A DNA stretch of 64,000 bases from Oikopleura dioica (Eukaryota; Chordata; Appendicularia; Copelata; Oikopleuridae), in NCBI GenBank assembly GCA_907165135.1, contig OU015569.1, positions 2,790,001-2,854,000 of the forward strand, read 5' to 3'. Below the pieces are notes generated by a model. It was given only the letters and a program-made list of their open reading frames with translations, searched no databases and was not told the DNA's origin. A program made the translations under genes and the position numbers. Shown piece by piece: positions 1-12,789 of the stretch; the stretch's first letter is position 1; each line of letters begins with the position of its first letter.

Positions 1-1081
1 CTTTTCTCGAGCGAATGCGTTACAACTGTCGTTATCTCCAGAAACGGAACCTCCCGGACGGTTCTCTCATCGCCTTCAAAGAGGGAATCTTCAAGAAAGT
101 GCTGGCGAAAGAGATTCACATGTGGCACCCGGATAAATGTCCGACTGGACAGATTGGCCTTCTTGTCTTGCTCCAACATCTCAAAAGTGGGAAGATGATT
201 TTGGTGAGCACCACGCATCTAGTTTTCAACCCGTATAGGTAGATTCACCAAGCCTCACGATTAATCATAACTAGCACCTGAATCTCCTAAAGAAATCTCT
301 AAATTATAAGGAGATGATCTTTTAGTCACCCGTATAATCTTTTCAGCCCCATACCATCTGTTTTATTCCAACTTAGTAAGACTTTCTTAGAGGCGATTGG
401 AAACTGAAGCAAATAATGGAAATTTTGGCGGAAATGCATGAGATCATTCGGCAATACGGTCAGAAACCCGCGGTCGTTCTGTGCGGCGATTTCAACTCCC
501 AGCCTCATAGTTCTTTGGTGCAGTTCTTGCTCAAGAAAAAGTTTGATCTAAGTGGAATTCGCGCTCGTGACATCGCCCAGGTTTTGCATGTGGATTCAAA
601 CATCAATCAACTCGAGTAAATTTCAGCAAGACTTCGACTTTAGTAGTCGCTTTAATTACTACGGACGAAGACATAGCCACGTTGGAAGAGAGGAGGTTGA
701 TGAAGATTTTCTTTCGACGACGGGTCTTCAAAAGAACTCCACGATTGAACAAAAGCCGCAATCTGCTACTCCTGAGAGCGCAGAAACAAACGATGATCAA
801 CCAAGTTCCATCATTTCGCATCAAATTGACTTGAAAAAGTACTCTTGTAACTTTCTCCACAAGTTTTTACTTCATTCCTCAGTGCTTACGAAGGAGCAGA
901 AGACTTCAAAACCGCAGTAACTTCTGATGAAGCTGTACATGTCGACTACATTCTGTACGGAAGCGAAGAGCTAAGAGTTCTCAGCCGCCGCGAGCTTCCA
1001 CCGACTCCGACGCCGATTCCAAACGAAAATGACGGTTCGGATCACCATTCATTATCTGTCGAGTTCCATTTCAAATCATAA
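1..1081 (+). CDS. ANGEL2: ANGEL-type endonuclease/exonuclease/phosphatase protein, 5' partial
   Basis: C-terminal part of an EEP-fold nuclease of the CCR4/nocturnin/ANGEL group. These are cytoplasmic or nuclear enzymes acting on RNA 3' ends (deadenylation or cyclic-phosphate removal). Exons read as 1-238, 391-579 and 627 onward, with a last exon to TAA at 1079-1081. Visible motifs are STTHLVFNP then RGDWKLKQ, the catalytic CGDFNSQP and the terminal SDHHSL, which carries the Asp-His pair. The RGD-LKQ segment and the VDYILYGSEELRVL segment fit ANGEL better than CNOT6 or nocturnin. Introns are GT-AG. The 5' end lies outside the window, so the N-terminal domain is not seen. The next gene starts only 82 bp downstream on the same strand. 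The choice of ANGEL2 rather than ANGEL1 is uncertain. Confidence 0.8.
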
Positions 1082-1162
1082 GTTCAAACGTTTTCTTTTA
1101 TACGAAATTCGAATCTTTTCATAAAAATCTATTTCCCCATTCATTTCAGAAGCAACAGAAAC

Positions 1163-1647
1163 ATGTTCCGACGACTAGCGCAAAGCGTAGTGCGACGTAC
1201 ACAATACCGACTGGCTTCGCATGATTACGAAGCTCTCGTCAATGCGAAAAAGTGCGTTGTTTTCATGAAGGGCACTCCAGATAGGCCACAGGTATGCAAC
1301 ATTTGCATTGCCAATTTCTTCTCTGCAGGAATAAATGCTTTTTAGTGCGGATTCTCCCGCGCGGTGATTCAAATGCTCGAAGCAGAAGGCGTCGATCTCA
1401 ACAAGGAAGTCAGCGCTCACAACATCCTCGAAGAAGAAGGCATGCGAGAGGAAATGAAGGACTTTTCCGACTGGCCGACTTTTCCCCAAGTATTTCAGCA
1501 GCGCTTATCCCAGGAAAATACCCCTCTTTTTAGGTCTATTTAAGTGGCGAGTTCTATGGCGGCTGTGATATTATGTACGAGGATTATAAGAACGAAAAGC
1601 TGCGTGGCATTCTTCTCGAAGCAAAACTAACTCTTCCTGAAATTTAA
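1163..1647 (+). CDS. GLRX5: Mitochondrial monothiol glutaredoxin 5
   Basis: Monothiol glutaredoxin of the mitochondrial iron-sulfur cluster assembly pathway; it carries a 2Fe-2S cluster from the ISCU scaffold to targets. Exons 1163-1291, 1346-1489 and 1534-1647 give 128 residues, slightly shorter than the vertebrate protein. The N-terminus (MFRRLAQSVVRRTQYRLAS) is basic with no acidic residues, as in a mitochondrial presequence. Then come FMKGTPDRPQ, the active-site CGFS (start of exon 2), WPTFPQVY and the GGCD glutathione/cluster-binding motif. Introns are 54 and 44 nt, both GT-AG. A pyrimidine-rich stretch ending in CAG lies 14 nt before the ATG and could be a cis or trans splice acceptor. 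It sits between ANGEL and PDHB with short spacers. Confidence 0.93.
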
Positions 1648-1736
1648 ACTTTTGCCAACGGACACATTCTACTCTTAGCTCATTCAAATAAAGCGTATAA
1701 TTTCCCAAAGAGAAAGTCTCAAATCTCTGAATTAAG

Positions 1737-3014
1737 ATGTTTCGAATCGCCCGTTCTGCCGCGAGAACTCTCACCACTTCCGCTCGAACTCCCAAGCAAG
1801 GTAACTCCTCATTCTAGGGATTCAATCTTTCCGCCTATTTTGATAGTGTTCGTGCGAGATGCGCTCAACATGGCTATGGACGAGGAAATGGAACGAGATG
1901 AAGGCGTCGTTCTGATCGGCGAGGAAGTCGCCCAGTATGATGGTGCCTATAAGGTTTCTCGAGGTCTCCTTGGCAAGGTAACCCCCGTTTGTTTTCTGCA
2001 ACGATTGATTCTTGATTCTAGTACGGAGAAAACCGAGTCATCGACACTCCAATTACCGAGATGGGTTTCGCCGGTATGGCCGTCGGAGCTGCCTTCGGTG
2101 GCCGAGGAATGAAGCCCATTTGCGAGTTCATGACCTTCAACTTCTCCATGCAGGCCATCGATCAGGTCGTCAACAGTGCTGCCAAGACTCTTTACATGTC
2201 CGCTGGTCGATGCGAATGCCCAATGGTTTTCCGAGGACCTAACGGAGCCGCACTCGGTGTTGCTGCTCAGCATTCTCAGTGCTTTGCCGCTTGGTATTCT
2301 TCTGTCCCTGGTAAGCCAATCTGTTAAAAGTCCCGTTAACTAACAGTTTTGCCCAGGTCTTGTCGTTATGGCACCTTACTCTTCCGAGGATTGCAAGGCT
2401 ATGTTGAAGGCTGCTATTCGAGACCCCAACCCTGTTGTTTTCCTTGAAAACGAAATCCTCTACGGCAGAGCTTTTGAAGTTTCTGATGAAGTTATGGATA
2501 AGAACTATGTTGCTGAAGTTGGAAAGGTTTCGTGTTTGTCTCTTGGCGGAAGATTTAATTAATAGTTCTAGGCTAAAATCGAGAAAGAAGGAAGCGATGT
2601 TTCGATCATTTCTTTCGGCTATGGCGTCGGCATTTCCCTTGAAGCCGCCGAAGTCCTCCAGCAGCAGCACGGAATCAACTGCGAAGTTGTCAACCTTCGA
2701 ACTCTTCGTCCTCTTGATACCGAAGCTATTATCAAGTCGGTCAAGAAGACCAATCACCTTGTCACCGTCGAGACTGGCTGGCCTCAGTGCGGTATTGGTG
2801 CTGAGATCATTACTACTGTATGTTTTCCTGATAATCCATGCGCTTGAACTTTTTGTAGGTAATGGAATCAGATGCTTTCGATTATTTGGATGCTCCATGC
2901 AACAGAGTCACTGGCGCCGATTTGCCCATGCCTTACGCTAAGAATATGGAGGATGAAGCAAACATCAAAGCTTCAGATATTATCACCAGTGTGCTCAAGA
3001 TGAAGAACCTCTAA
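1737..3014 (+). CDS. PDHB: Pyruvate dehydrogenase E1 component subunit beta, mitochondrial
   Basis: Beta subunit of the thiamine-diphosphate-dependent E1 enzyme of the mitochondrial pyruvate dehydrogenase complex, which decarboxylates pyruvate and transfers the acetyl group to E2 lipoate. Exon 1 (1737-1800) encodes a presequence, [17 protein letters not shown]. Exon 2 (1847-1977) holds the conserved [15 protein letters not shown] and [14 protein letters not shown]. Later exons carry [43 protein letters not shown] and NLRTLRPLD, and the protein ends SVLKMKNL. All introns I checked are GT-AG and about 45 nt. The AATAAA at 1687-1692, between the GLRX5 stop and this ATG, may be the polyadenylation signal of GLRX5. 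The protein appears complete and intact. Confidence 0.96.
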
Positions 3015-3426
3015 TCAACCTTCCAGGAGAAGCACCAATTAACTTATTATGACAAAACATGTATGCCGCCTCCAGTTCACTAAAATCGAGAAATCTGCGG
3101 AATCTTCATCCGGCACAGTTCATTCTTGTCAGATCAATAAAACTTTCCTTTTTCAACGCGTATCAAGCATGCTTTCAGTAAAGAAAACATGCGACTTGAA
3201 TGTGATTTTTTGTCAGGGTCTCTTGTTAAAACTCTTAAAGGGAGGATTTTATATGTTCACAGTTGCATTTAAATATTGTTACATTTTCGTTGACGAGCGA
3301 AGGAAAAACGAAATCGCTTTAAGATGTACCAGAAAACGCAGTAACAGTTGGCGAGAGATTAAAGGGATTAACTCTTCGCAAGAGCAAAAATACAGAAAAG
3401 TTTTCCCTTTCCGTTTTTAAACCGAG
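3015..3426. other. Spacer between PDHB and the SMYD gene
   Basis: Contains the PDHB 3' untranslated region, with an AATAAA-like signal near 3136-3142. A 123-codon open frame (3049-3420) has no family resemblance and ends just before the next ATG, so I regard it as chance. No repeat or RNA gene recognised. Confidence 0.5.
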
Positions 3427-5359
3427 ATGCCTCCAAAAAAGAGCCAAAAGAAAAAGAAGCCCAAGAAAGACAAGCCAAAACTAGGCAGCTCAACTCCTGC
3501 TGTTGAAGGTCCTCCAGAGGAGAATTTATCCTCGCAACCTGTTTTTTCCGATGAGTTAGAGGAGCTTAATTATTTTCTTTCAAAAGCTGAAAAATATGTC
3601 AGGAAGAGTTATACTTTCTTGTATCATACAAGTTCTATGTGACATATGTTATGTCCGAATTATACAAGTGTTTATCAATAAAAGTTCAAATGAGTGAATT
3701 AATCATACAGATTAAAACTCAAAATGAGGAAAACTAGTGAGCCTAGCGTTGAAATCATGGAGGTGGCTGGCAAGGGCCGTGGTGTAATCGCACTAAAAGA
3801 CATCAAACAAGGAACAGTTATCTTGAAGGATTCCCCTCTCTGCGCCGCTATTTTCGGAGAAGAGACACAGGAACAGCTATATTTACAAATCGCAAGAAAG
3901 CCTTTTCTATTTGTATGATGGTCTATAAATAGAGCCGTTGTGAGCCGATTCCGTTCAATTTCCCTGGCGAAGGGGAGCCAACTATTTTCCTTGTGCACAA
4001 TGCTTTCGCTTTCATATTCACAACTCGAAGCAGAATTTCCGAAATGGCTCTTTCTGTTGTCCGAAATGCCGAGACGAACATGAAGCTGACTTCAACAACA
4101 GGCTGCAATCTCTCAAGGCTAAGCGGTAGGCGTAACTTCTTTTGAATCATTCAACTTGAATTTGCTATCCAAAAATTTCTAGGATTCGGGATGAGCTAAA
4201 CAAAATACGGGAGCAGTGCGACGAACCGGCTAAATTCATTAAAATTATGAAAACATGCAAAGCCATTCTTCGCCTCTTACTACTCAAGGTGAAGTAATTC
4301 AAAGTAACAAGAGATAGAAAGAATAAAAAGTACTTCTCTTTCATAATTTGTTCGAGTGGGCTCATCTTTCGATAAAAGGATCATCATTAAAATTAACATG
4401 AATTCTAGGGCTGTTCAATAAATACCGGAAATTTCCTTTTAGTGATACCTAATGCTCAATCCTTTGATCAAAGCATCGCCGTGGAATAATTTGTGATAGA
4501 CAAACAAAACTCATCTTTTACCCCAAAAAAATCAGGATAGAAAGCCAATCTAGCAAAATTCTTAGCGGAACAACGCGGAGAAATGGCGACGAGTCAGCCA
4601 GTTGGACAGTTCATGCGACAACCGCGAAGTGATTGAGGACTCAAAGCGGTGGATGCCGTTTCTGTACAAAAACTTCAAGACGCTGATTCCCGACCTCCAG
4701 CGAGACGAAATCGAAAACGCATTCTACTTAGCCTATGTTAACACTTGGGGATTCCACATTCCAGGTTCGTTTTCGATCTCCGCATTTTGCGAAATTCCAT
4801 AGTACAGTTCCGTTCTATCTTGACAAGCGAGCTACAGATCAATCATTCATACCCGGGCATTTTAGGGCCTGATCCAAACTCAAAAGGAGTAATCAACGGC
4901 GTCGGCCTTTACTATGTTGGATCGATGTTCAACCATTCCTGCGACCCAAACACCGCCTTCGTAGCCAGGTAACATGACTATTACGCTTCCAGCGATCAAT
5001 TGCAGTGATTAGTTGTTTCGACTCTTCGAAGGAACTCGTCGCCATGCGGGACATTAAGCAGTTCGAGGAAATCACAGTTGCATACATCAACTGCTGCGGG
5101 AAGAGAAAGGAGAGAAGAGCAGAGTTGAAATTCGGCTGGAACTTTGTCTGCAAATGTGAAAGGTAACATATCAGCCTTGAAAATGACTGCAAGGGCGTCT
5201 TTCAGATGCGAGGAAGAAGGTAAAAACGACCAAGAGATCATCAAAAAATACGAAAAGAGCTACGAAGATCAACTGCAACTGGCCACGTTGACAGAGGATA
5301 ACAGCGAGAAGCGAGCCCGTGAACGACGAAGCGCGCTCTTATTCAAATCCACCATTTGA
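3427..5359 (+). CDS. SMYD-family SET/MYND lysine methyltransferase
   Basis: Protein lysine methyltransferase of the split-SET SMYD type. The likely first exon gives a lysine-rich start (MPPKKSQKKKKPKK). It joins through a short GT-AG intron to the SET-I half with GKGRGVIALKDIKQGTVIL. A MYND-like zinc segment follows (CAQCFRFH, then FCCPKCRDEHEADF near 3992-4080); the first Cys pair of the MYND is not clear and may lie across an intron I could not place. After a 270-nt intron come NHSCDPNTAFVA, AMRDIKQFEEITVAYI and the post-SET FVCKCERCEEEG. The NHSCDPN and post-SET cysteines support an active enzyme. The C-terminal TPR-like lobe of SMYD1-3 is missing; the protein ends soon after the post-SET. 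Which SMYD class it belongs to is not resolved. Confidence 0.75.
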
Positions 5360-7378
5360 TTTTTGCATAAAAACAAACATCACAATCAGGATTTCACATT
5401 CTTATATAGATATTTGTATGACAAAGAGATAGCCACTTACAGAGAGGGGAACGATACTAAGTTTATATTTATAGCTTCGCGCGTGAATTCTCTTGTTTTG
5501 CGAATAACAACATTTCTCAAGCCACAAATACGTTCAATTTGAAAACGTGTGCGAGTAATCACGTTGCGGGAGTCCCTGTATTTTGGCCTTTGCATGTTTC
5601 AAAAATCCTGAGCGGAGTTTCTGAACGTCAAGGTCGCGGGAGGATGAGTTTCTTGGCGCTTAATATGAAAATAATCTAAATGAGATAGCTAGTATTTTCT
5701 TGTTCCGATGGAACTTGAATTCCGATGCTCTTATTGGGGAATATTCGCGCTAGAACAAGTCGTGCGGTAGACACGAGACAGTCCCCGCGTCTAGGCCGCG
5801 CACAGCTCAAATCTTCAGGAAATCCACTCGCGATCGGCATTACACCGGCGATCACAATACCAAGTTGCAGTAGCATTTCAGCTAAACACAAGAGTGCTCC
5901 TTATTTTCGCCCGCCCGTTTTCCACTGCTTTCACTTTGTCGAGAGCTGTTTTGAAAACACTTTTACACCCATTTATCAAAAATTATATGAACACTTTGAG
6001 AAGTAATGAATCCGTTTTAGAAACAAGAGTTGGAAATGTAATTGAGAGCAATGAATGGTTGCGGATACACGTGAGACATGATTTACAATATAACTACTTC
6101 GTTCTTCCCCTACAAATAATCATAGCTTGTTATATATTTCATTTATAATAAGTCGACTGCCCTAGAAAACTCTCAGATTCAGCATTGCACCGGCACCACC
6201 GCAAAATTTATTTAGAGGAGGAGCTGCTCATCTGCTCGAGTAATAAAAACCGAGGCTGATTATTATTGTTGGTTCAGTGTTGTTTTCATTGTAACGCGTT
6301 TATTTTAACCTTCGAGCATTCTTCTTGTGACTGACTTCTAAACCAACAGTGCATTCTGTGCCAGGACGGCAAGATCTTATCAAAATAAAGCCAGAGTTTA
6401 GTTTTTCTTCTCCGATGAAAATTGTGCTACTTATACCGTTCCCGTTCGGTCACTGTGTGGATACGTTAGAGGATCAGATGGTGCTGATTTTTAATGCTTT
6501 CAAGAATGGCTCAACGAAAGTTGCTTTGAAGTGGCGACACGTGGAAGGCTTAGAGGATGAATTTTTATTTTGACACAGAAGCGTGCATTTTTCAACCACG
6601 TGTTTGAGAAGTTGTAAGAAAGGAATGAAATTGCGAGAGTGCCAAATTAGAATGACCAGCGCGATCTTGTTTGATGGAATTATTTTTATTATAATCTGCG
6701 CGCAGTTTGGGAGTAAACTTGATCCAGTTCAGCAAAAGCGCAAGTTTTGTTTTTCTTTCAGAGTTTGGATTCTAATTAGATCTGCTAATTTGTGCATTTC
6801 ATTTCTTTTGAGCGAGATAAACATTGCCGATTTTTGGGGCGCGGTTGAAATTTTATTCACAGTGTTTTCAGTTTTATGTTAAATTGAGACTTATCTGCTA
6901 GGAGCGTGTGTAACGTTAGTATCTGAGAGCGAGCTCGAGTCTTAGAGCATGCTTTTGCAAAAACAATATTTGGCGATACTTTGAAGCCTTTGCTGATAAT
7001 CATCCCCGTCGTCTTCCGTAATCCGTAATTTTCTTTCTGAGCGGCCCAACGCAGCCTTGTTCAACGAATAAATTCGCTTTTACAAAAGTGACTTTCAGAA
7101 ATTAAAACTCATTTGAATCTCTTTGATTATTTTAAGTACCAGTTTTATTCATGTTAAATCAATACTAAGAACCCAGCTGTTCCACCGGCTCGGAACACAA
7201 ACACAAAAGTACATGTTGTTTATTAATAACTATGTGGCTAGACAAAATTCGAACGGTTCAACAACTCAGCTGCGTTTATGTTTATTAAATTAAGCGGCCC
7301 TTTTCCATGCACTATCATAAGTTATGTTAAATCGGTTTCAGAATTCAGACAACCTGCACTGTGTTTGGCAACGACTAA

Positions 7379-7525
7379 AGAAAACCTGAGTCAGGTTATG
7401 AAGAGCTTAAAAGAAAGATCGGGTAGTGGCTTTTTTAAAAACGAAGCCGCAAACAAATTGACGAATTTTAGTTAAGTTTTAAGCATTGGCTTACAGGAGC
7501 CTGACTCAGGTTTCTTCCGAGCCCA
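7379..7525. mobile_element. CTGAGTCAG foldback MITE, copy A
   Basis: Inverted ends: AAAACCTGAGTCAGG on the left and CCTGACTCAGGTTTC on the right, followed by CCGAGCCCAGTG. The interior contains a GCCGC-type short palindrome. It matches six other copies in the window in the same order: gggctcggcaacct end, CTGAGTCAG block, AAAGCCGC hairpin core, mirrored CTGACTCAG block. It has no coding capacity. Confidence 0.7.
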
Positions 7526-8397
7526 GTGCCTTCTCGTTTGGATGATCTAATAACGAGCGCTTTCTGTAGTCTACCGGAAATTACAGATTGCGGAAGAGCT
7601 CTAATAGAAGCACTGCATCAGCCTGTTTGAAAAAAAACATTCTAACAAGGTAAAATGAGTCAAGAGGAATCTCAGCAGTGTGCATTCTATGACCTCCTTT
7701 TCCAAGCTAATGATGTTTTTTTCCTTTATCACATCAGAGGATATTAGAAAATTGATTGATAATAATGTTGCTGTTGAGAGGAACGACACGCAGTTGAACA
7801 GGGAAGAGAAGATTTTATTATTGCCTATTATTGCAGTTTGAATAATTGATTTTTGACGATTTTCGTTTTTAGAATGATTTTTTTGCTTCTATTGATGATT
7901 TTTGATGTTTGGAGATTTCTTGTCATAAAAGGGTTTGTTCTGGCGAATCGGAGAAGCCGCCCGGCCGTCGGTTTTGCTTTTCAATATTCTAATTCGTTCC
8001 GCTCCTTTAGCATATATTAATATATTATGCACATAAGTCCTTTAGTGCTACAGGTGCACAAAGGGATTCTGCACGTTCCACTGAGCAAATTTATCTTTGA
8101 ATATTCCTCTTCGCACGTTTTTCGAATTTACATAGAATTTTGAAATCTAAAGACGGAACAGCTCACTTTTCCAAACTTGCTCACGTCTTGAGGCCACTGT
8201 ATATGCTGTGGCTAACCTCAGCACGGGAGTGGCTGTTATCTGTAAAATCTCGAAACCTCAGAAACATGCATTTGTTTGTATCGTCACTGATGTGGCTATT
8301 CTAGTTTTGCTGTCAAACTTGACAGTGATTCTACTTGTCAGATCAATCCGACAAAGGCACTTTCTTTCAACCATCGTAAACTTGACTCTATTGCTCT

Positions 8398-8524
8398 GCT
8401 CGGCGACTTGTTATGAAAACCTGAGTCAGGGTCTTCTAAGAGCTATAATAAAAAGCCGCGTGGTGGATTGAAATCTTTATTTCGGACCCTGACTCAGATT
8501 TTCTATACAGATTGCCTAGCGCAG
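8398..8524. mobile_element. CTGAGTCAG foldback MITE, copy B
   Basis: Left end GCTCGGCGACTTG, then AAAACCTGAGTCAGGGTCTT, a core AAAAAGCCGCG, then GGACCCTGACTCAGATTTTC and GATTGCCTAGC on the right. Same family and arrangement as the other copies. Diverged at both outer ends. Confidence 0.7.
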
Positions 8525-9317
8525 CTCTACTGACTCTATCGATTAACAGTAGCTTTGACTTGATTTTTGGGAGCTTTACCTTTTTAGAAACGAATTAAAA
8601 CAGCATCTTAAAGTGCTGAAATCTTCGTCTGGAAGTAAATCTGCTGAAACTTCTTTTTTGTTGTTTTGCCAATTGTTGTCCGGTTTATCTTCTGCCTACT
8701 GCTTCAAATAGACATATAAAGTAAGCAAGAAATTTTTAAAATAAGACAAGAATTATTGACAGAATAAATAGAAAGTTTGAAAGAAAGGAATACCGCTTCT
8801 AACAATTTTAGAAGGAATAGCTTCGTTGAATTATAGTTTTTTTATGATAAATACCTGTTGGTCGTTGTGAAACTGTCAAGGGGTAAGCAAGCGAAAAGCG
8901 AAAGAATTTTGACAGAAAAAAAAGTTTTGAAAATTTCAAAATTATTTGCGTGGCGGAGCGATTTTTACCCTTTGCTTTGAAAATATAAAAATTAATATTT
9001 GCATTAAGAAAATAAATTAAAAAAATGTTTTTATGTTTAAAAATTATACTTACTGTGGTTGATAGAAAAATATAGAAGGTGACAAATCTGATTTTAGATT
9101 TTAAACACAAAAGAAATTCGAAAATCTAAGAGAGCGTCTAAGGGAATTGCTCGATTTTGCATCAAATATTTGGAAACATTTTTTAATGTTCTGTCCGCTG
9201 TTGCCGTCAAAAAAGCAGACTTTTAATTGAATCTAATAAAGCTTTTTCTATCAATGGAGATAGAAGCTTTTATGTTCATTCCTACTTCATTTATCGAAAG
9301 AGGTATTAGAATAAGGG

Positions 9318-9451
9318 TTCCCCATTTTGACAGGCAAATATTTCTAAAGAGGGTCGTTTTTTTACCAGATTTTCTGAAATTTCCCTTAAAGGTGCAAAAC
9401 TCGTGAAAATGGAGACCGCCCTAAGAAATATTTTCCTATTAATATGGGGAC
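9318..9451. repeat. AT-rich foldback element
   Basis: The left arm with TTCCCCATTTTGACAGG and AAATATTTCTAAAGAGGG is mirrored about 80 bp later by CGCCCTAAGAAATATTTTCC and ATATGGGGA. The arms are imperfect and the interior non-coding. It is probably a small non-autonomous element or a stable hairpin; I see no second copy in the window. Confidence 0.45.
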
Positions 9452-10259
9452 TTATTTTTAATACCCACTTAATTTTAGGGAGCTCGTATTTTATTAAGGG
9501 GGTATATAATTGATTAAGAGCTTTTTTTCAAAAAAAAATGTGCACCTTTTCCTTTGTAAAATAGGATAATAAAAAATTTATCAAAGCTTTGTTTATGAAT
9601 AATATCGACTTAAGAATATTGTAGAAAAAATTATGTCAATTTATTATCCGAATATATATAAAAAATCAAGGGAGATTGGGCGATTTTTGCTTTCTGAACT
9701 GATTTTCCAACTCCGAAAACATAAACGCACGTGGTCTTTCAATACAATTTACAACTAGAAAAGACGATTCTCATGAATGTACAACCTACATGTTAAGTTA
9801 TTCAGAAACTCAGATACTTTGGTAGTGTGATTTTCTTGTTAGTGAAACTCAAATTTATACAAAAGTTAGTGTAAAAAAATAAATATTAGAAAATTCGCCA
9901 CCGGAAGAGCACAAAAAGGAGGCGGCGAAAAGGGTTTTATTTTGACATGAGAAAATAGCGCAAAACTGGGTTGATTCTTTTTGAGCTAAAAATTGTCGTG
10001 TAGGGTCGAACAGAAACACTAAACTAGCTTAAATTTCTTGTATTAGACCTTGAATTGGTTCTCCTTTATTTTGCATATGATTCTTTCTAACAGGGCGTTA
10101 AGAAGATCTCATGGACCTGTGCGGTAGGCGCCGTCAAATACGTTTGCGGGACATTTTTGAGGCGTCAAAACCGTCCCGAAACTGAACTCACAACTCACGT
10201 GACTCAAACCGAAACGCACGTTCTTCTTGTCATATTCATGTGAATTCTTATGTCTAGCT

Positions 10260-10979
10260 TTAATGAATCGTATGTCTACTAAAGAACTGGACAGCGCTCG
10301 CGCCAAAATGAACAGATTCTATTAAAGAGAGTATATTTTCTGTTATATTCGATGATATCTTTATTAAGGAGAACCGGACCTTAATGGGTTTAGTTTTCTT
10401 GTTGGCGCTTCTAGCTGTTTTCTCTCCCTCCCTGCCCGGGTGCATCTGCGCGATCATGCCCATAACATCTTCGAGCAAATCTGGCCCAAGGTCGATGGTG
10501 AAATCGCAAAAGATCTCGACCTTGTCTGTCTCCGGGCTGCTGTCCGACTTGTCCGACAATGAGCTCAGATCGTCCTCGGTGGCGGAGGAGAACTGAGAGC
10601 TGATCTTGTCAAAGGTGCCCGCGTCGGAGCCGTGGCCAGAGTCGGAGATCAAGCCCGAACCGGCGTGCGCGAGCGAGTTGCAGGCGTCGCGCGCAACGCT
10701 GGGAATGCTCTCCGTCTTGCGCAGCACAGGCGAGTCGTACTCCTGGTCGCACTCAAGCCCGTTGGACTTTCGGCAGCGCCCGCCCGGCTCTAGAAACGAT
10801 AAATCGCCAAAATTGTGCCCAGACGCGCCCACGTGCGCCGTGTGTCTCAATGCCAAGGGGCGCGAGATCAAATCCCCGGACAGGGGGTAATTTTTGCAAC
10901 TTTTCAAAAACGTCTTCGCCAGAATCGAGGGCTTTCGGGCGACGCCGACGCTTGTGCGAGACCGCTTCAAATCGTTCAT
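10260..10979 (-). CDS. CDC42 effector protein (BORG family), CRIB-domain
   Basis: Adaptor that binds GTP-loaded CDC42 and organises septins and actin at the cell cortex. Intronless as drawn: 239 residues from ATG at 10979. The CRIB motif is at about residues 38-63: ISRPLALRHTAHVG followed by GHNFGDLSFL, matching the ISxPLxxFRHxxHVG consensus with one residue missing before the R-H-T. A second BORG-family motif, DFTIDLGPDLLEDVMGM, occurs near residues 160-176. The middle is rich in Ser, Asp and Glu. GC content is clearly above that of the flanking sequence. The last 25-30 residues have no family likeness, so an unseen 3' intron is possible. It is the only protein gene I can support in a roughly 20-kb island. 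Confidence 0.72.
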   Translation of the reverse strand: MNDLKRSRTSVGVARKPSILAKTFLKSCKNYPLSGDLISRPLALRHTAHVGASGHNFGDLSFLEPGGRCRKSNGLECDQEYDSPVLRKTESIPSVARDACNSLAHAGSGLISDSGHGSDAGTFDKISSQFSSATEDDLSSLSDKSDSSPETDKVEIFCDFTIDLGPDLLEDVMGMIAQMHPGREGEKTARSANKKTKPIKVRFSLIKISSNITENILSLIESVHFGASAVQFFSRHTIH

Positions 10980-12789
10980 TCTTTGTACTTTTCAATGGGT
11001 TGAAAATTTTACTGAAAACTTATTGAGTTCGAATATTGTTTGGCTTTGTTTTGTGTATTTTAAATGAGCTTATGCAATTCTTGCGCGGCCGTTGCTTTGT
11101 ATTTTAAATACGCTCGTCGGCGGTTGGCATGCATTTTTTCCTTGTATTACGTTTTGATTATTAAAAAAAAAATTTCTTGTTAATTAATTTTCTTACTTTT
11201 TTCTTAAAATTTACTTGTCGAATCTTGATTTAAATAACTCTTTTCAAAAAACCATTCTAATGCGAAGAAATTTATCTTAAAAGTCCCGACTCTTATTAAT
11301 GAGGAAGACTCTCAACTAACTTCATTTCAACCCTTCCTTATACAGGCTGCAAAAATCAAAAAAAAGAAGCTATCAGTCTTCCTTGTGTTTTTCCAGGGAA
11401 AAATCGAGTGCGTCGATTCTCAGCTCTTCTTCAGTCAGTTTCTTCAGCAGTATCTCTGTTTCTTTCGATTTTCGATTTTATTTTCAGAACTCTCTTTCTT
11501 GTCTCTCTTCGATTACTTGTTTCTTCTTTATTTGATTTAGGAAAAAGAACAATAAACTGGAAGGAAATGCTAAATATCGCTGCTGTTCGCAATATTGCTT
11601 TTCAAGTTTAGAGTTTTTGGCGGAGGAGCTCTGGCGCTCGTGAGTTCGCGGACGGAATCGTGCGCCGGCGCTAGATCTCTCTTTTCTAGTGAAGACTCTA
11701 CCTTTCTCTATTCCAATCCGGAAGAAGACAATGTATTAGTTACTCTTTTTTGAGTGTCAAAATTCAATTGAAAACTAATTATTCCTTCCTCCCTTTTTTT
11801 ATTCACGCTATTATGACACCAAACAAGCTATAGATGGATGTAGACTGAGTATTCGCGCGAACAATTATATTTAAAACTCGATTATCTACTTTATACAACA
11901 ACATTTGCGTGCTGACAACACATTTTTAACCCGTTACCACTTAAGTATCCGCCAAAACGTATTATTGATAAAAGAACGGAATTGTTTCCGCAAATAAATT
12001 CCCTGTCGTTCCGAATTAACGAGGGTTCGAAAACGAAGTTATCACGATTGAAGATTTGTAAAGCGCGATGCGTGAGCAAGAAGTTCCCCCGATCTGTACG
12101 GAAATTGACAGCCATTTGACACCGCGTTTCACGAAAAAATTGAGACTCTATCGATGGTGAGACGCAGCCTCACCCAGATCGAGTTCGCGACGCATCAAAT
12201 ATTTTTTGCGCCCTTTCTGCTTACACTCAATATTTCCGAGGTCAGCTAGCGTCAGATGAATTTATATGCTTTCGAAATAGCCGGGGTGTCTTATAGACAT
12301 TAATACTGGGGAAAGGGATTAACGGGCGATGGGCCTTTTTCATTTTAATAGTTACTTTTCTGTTTGTGACCTGTTTAAGGTGATGTCAATGTTCTGGTCT
12401 GATTCCATGCGGTTCAAAGTCGACCTATCTGCTTCCGGTCCACGATCCACTTTGGTGAAACAGTGTGTTATTTTCAGTTTGGTTTTAACTTATGTAAATC
12501 TGCGTCAACACTTGCCAATTGCCAATTACGACAGATATAGACTAGAAAATCAGCAATGCAGTTCTTGGCCGAATCGCTACTCGAGTAGTATGATAGGTAG
12601 ACATCCGTAAAACATCCGCTTTGTCGAAAGAACAAGACCACTTTTACAAGAGAAATTATCAAGCTACAGCGCATTTGGAACAATTTGATCCATATTTTTG
12701 CCCTGTCTCCAGATCATTGAATAATACTGCCATTCTGATCTCTGACTGGCTTTATATTCAGAAAAGCAATTCGCATGGGACCTTTACAA

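Larger units (their letters stand above)
5360..10259. other. Gene-poor region, left part
   Basis: No protein gene that I can support. Open frames here are short, lack family signatures, and some overlap repeats. The stretch contains two copies of a CTGAGTCAG foldback element (about 7379-7525 and 8398-8524), a short hairpin (about 9240-9273) and an AT-rich foldback (about 9318-9451). The remainder is AT-rich unique sequence. Confidence 0.5.

Noticed and set aside
3049-3420. 123-codon open frame after PDHB
   Set aside because: It lies in the PDHB 3' untranslated region, has low-complexity unconserved sequence and stops immediately before the SMYD start.
8208-8471. 87-codon hydrophobic open frame resembling membrane segments
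   Set aside because: Its 3' third runs into a MITE copy, and it lacks neighbours or splice sites that would extend it.
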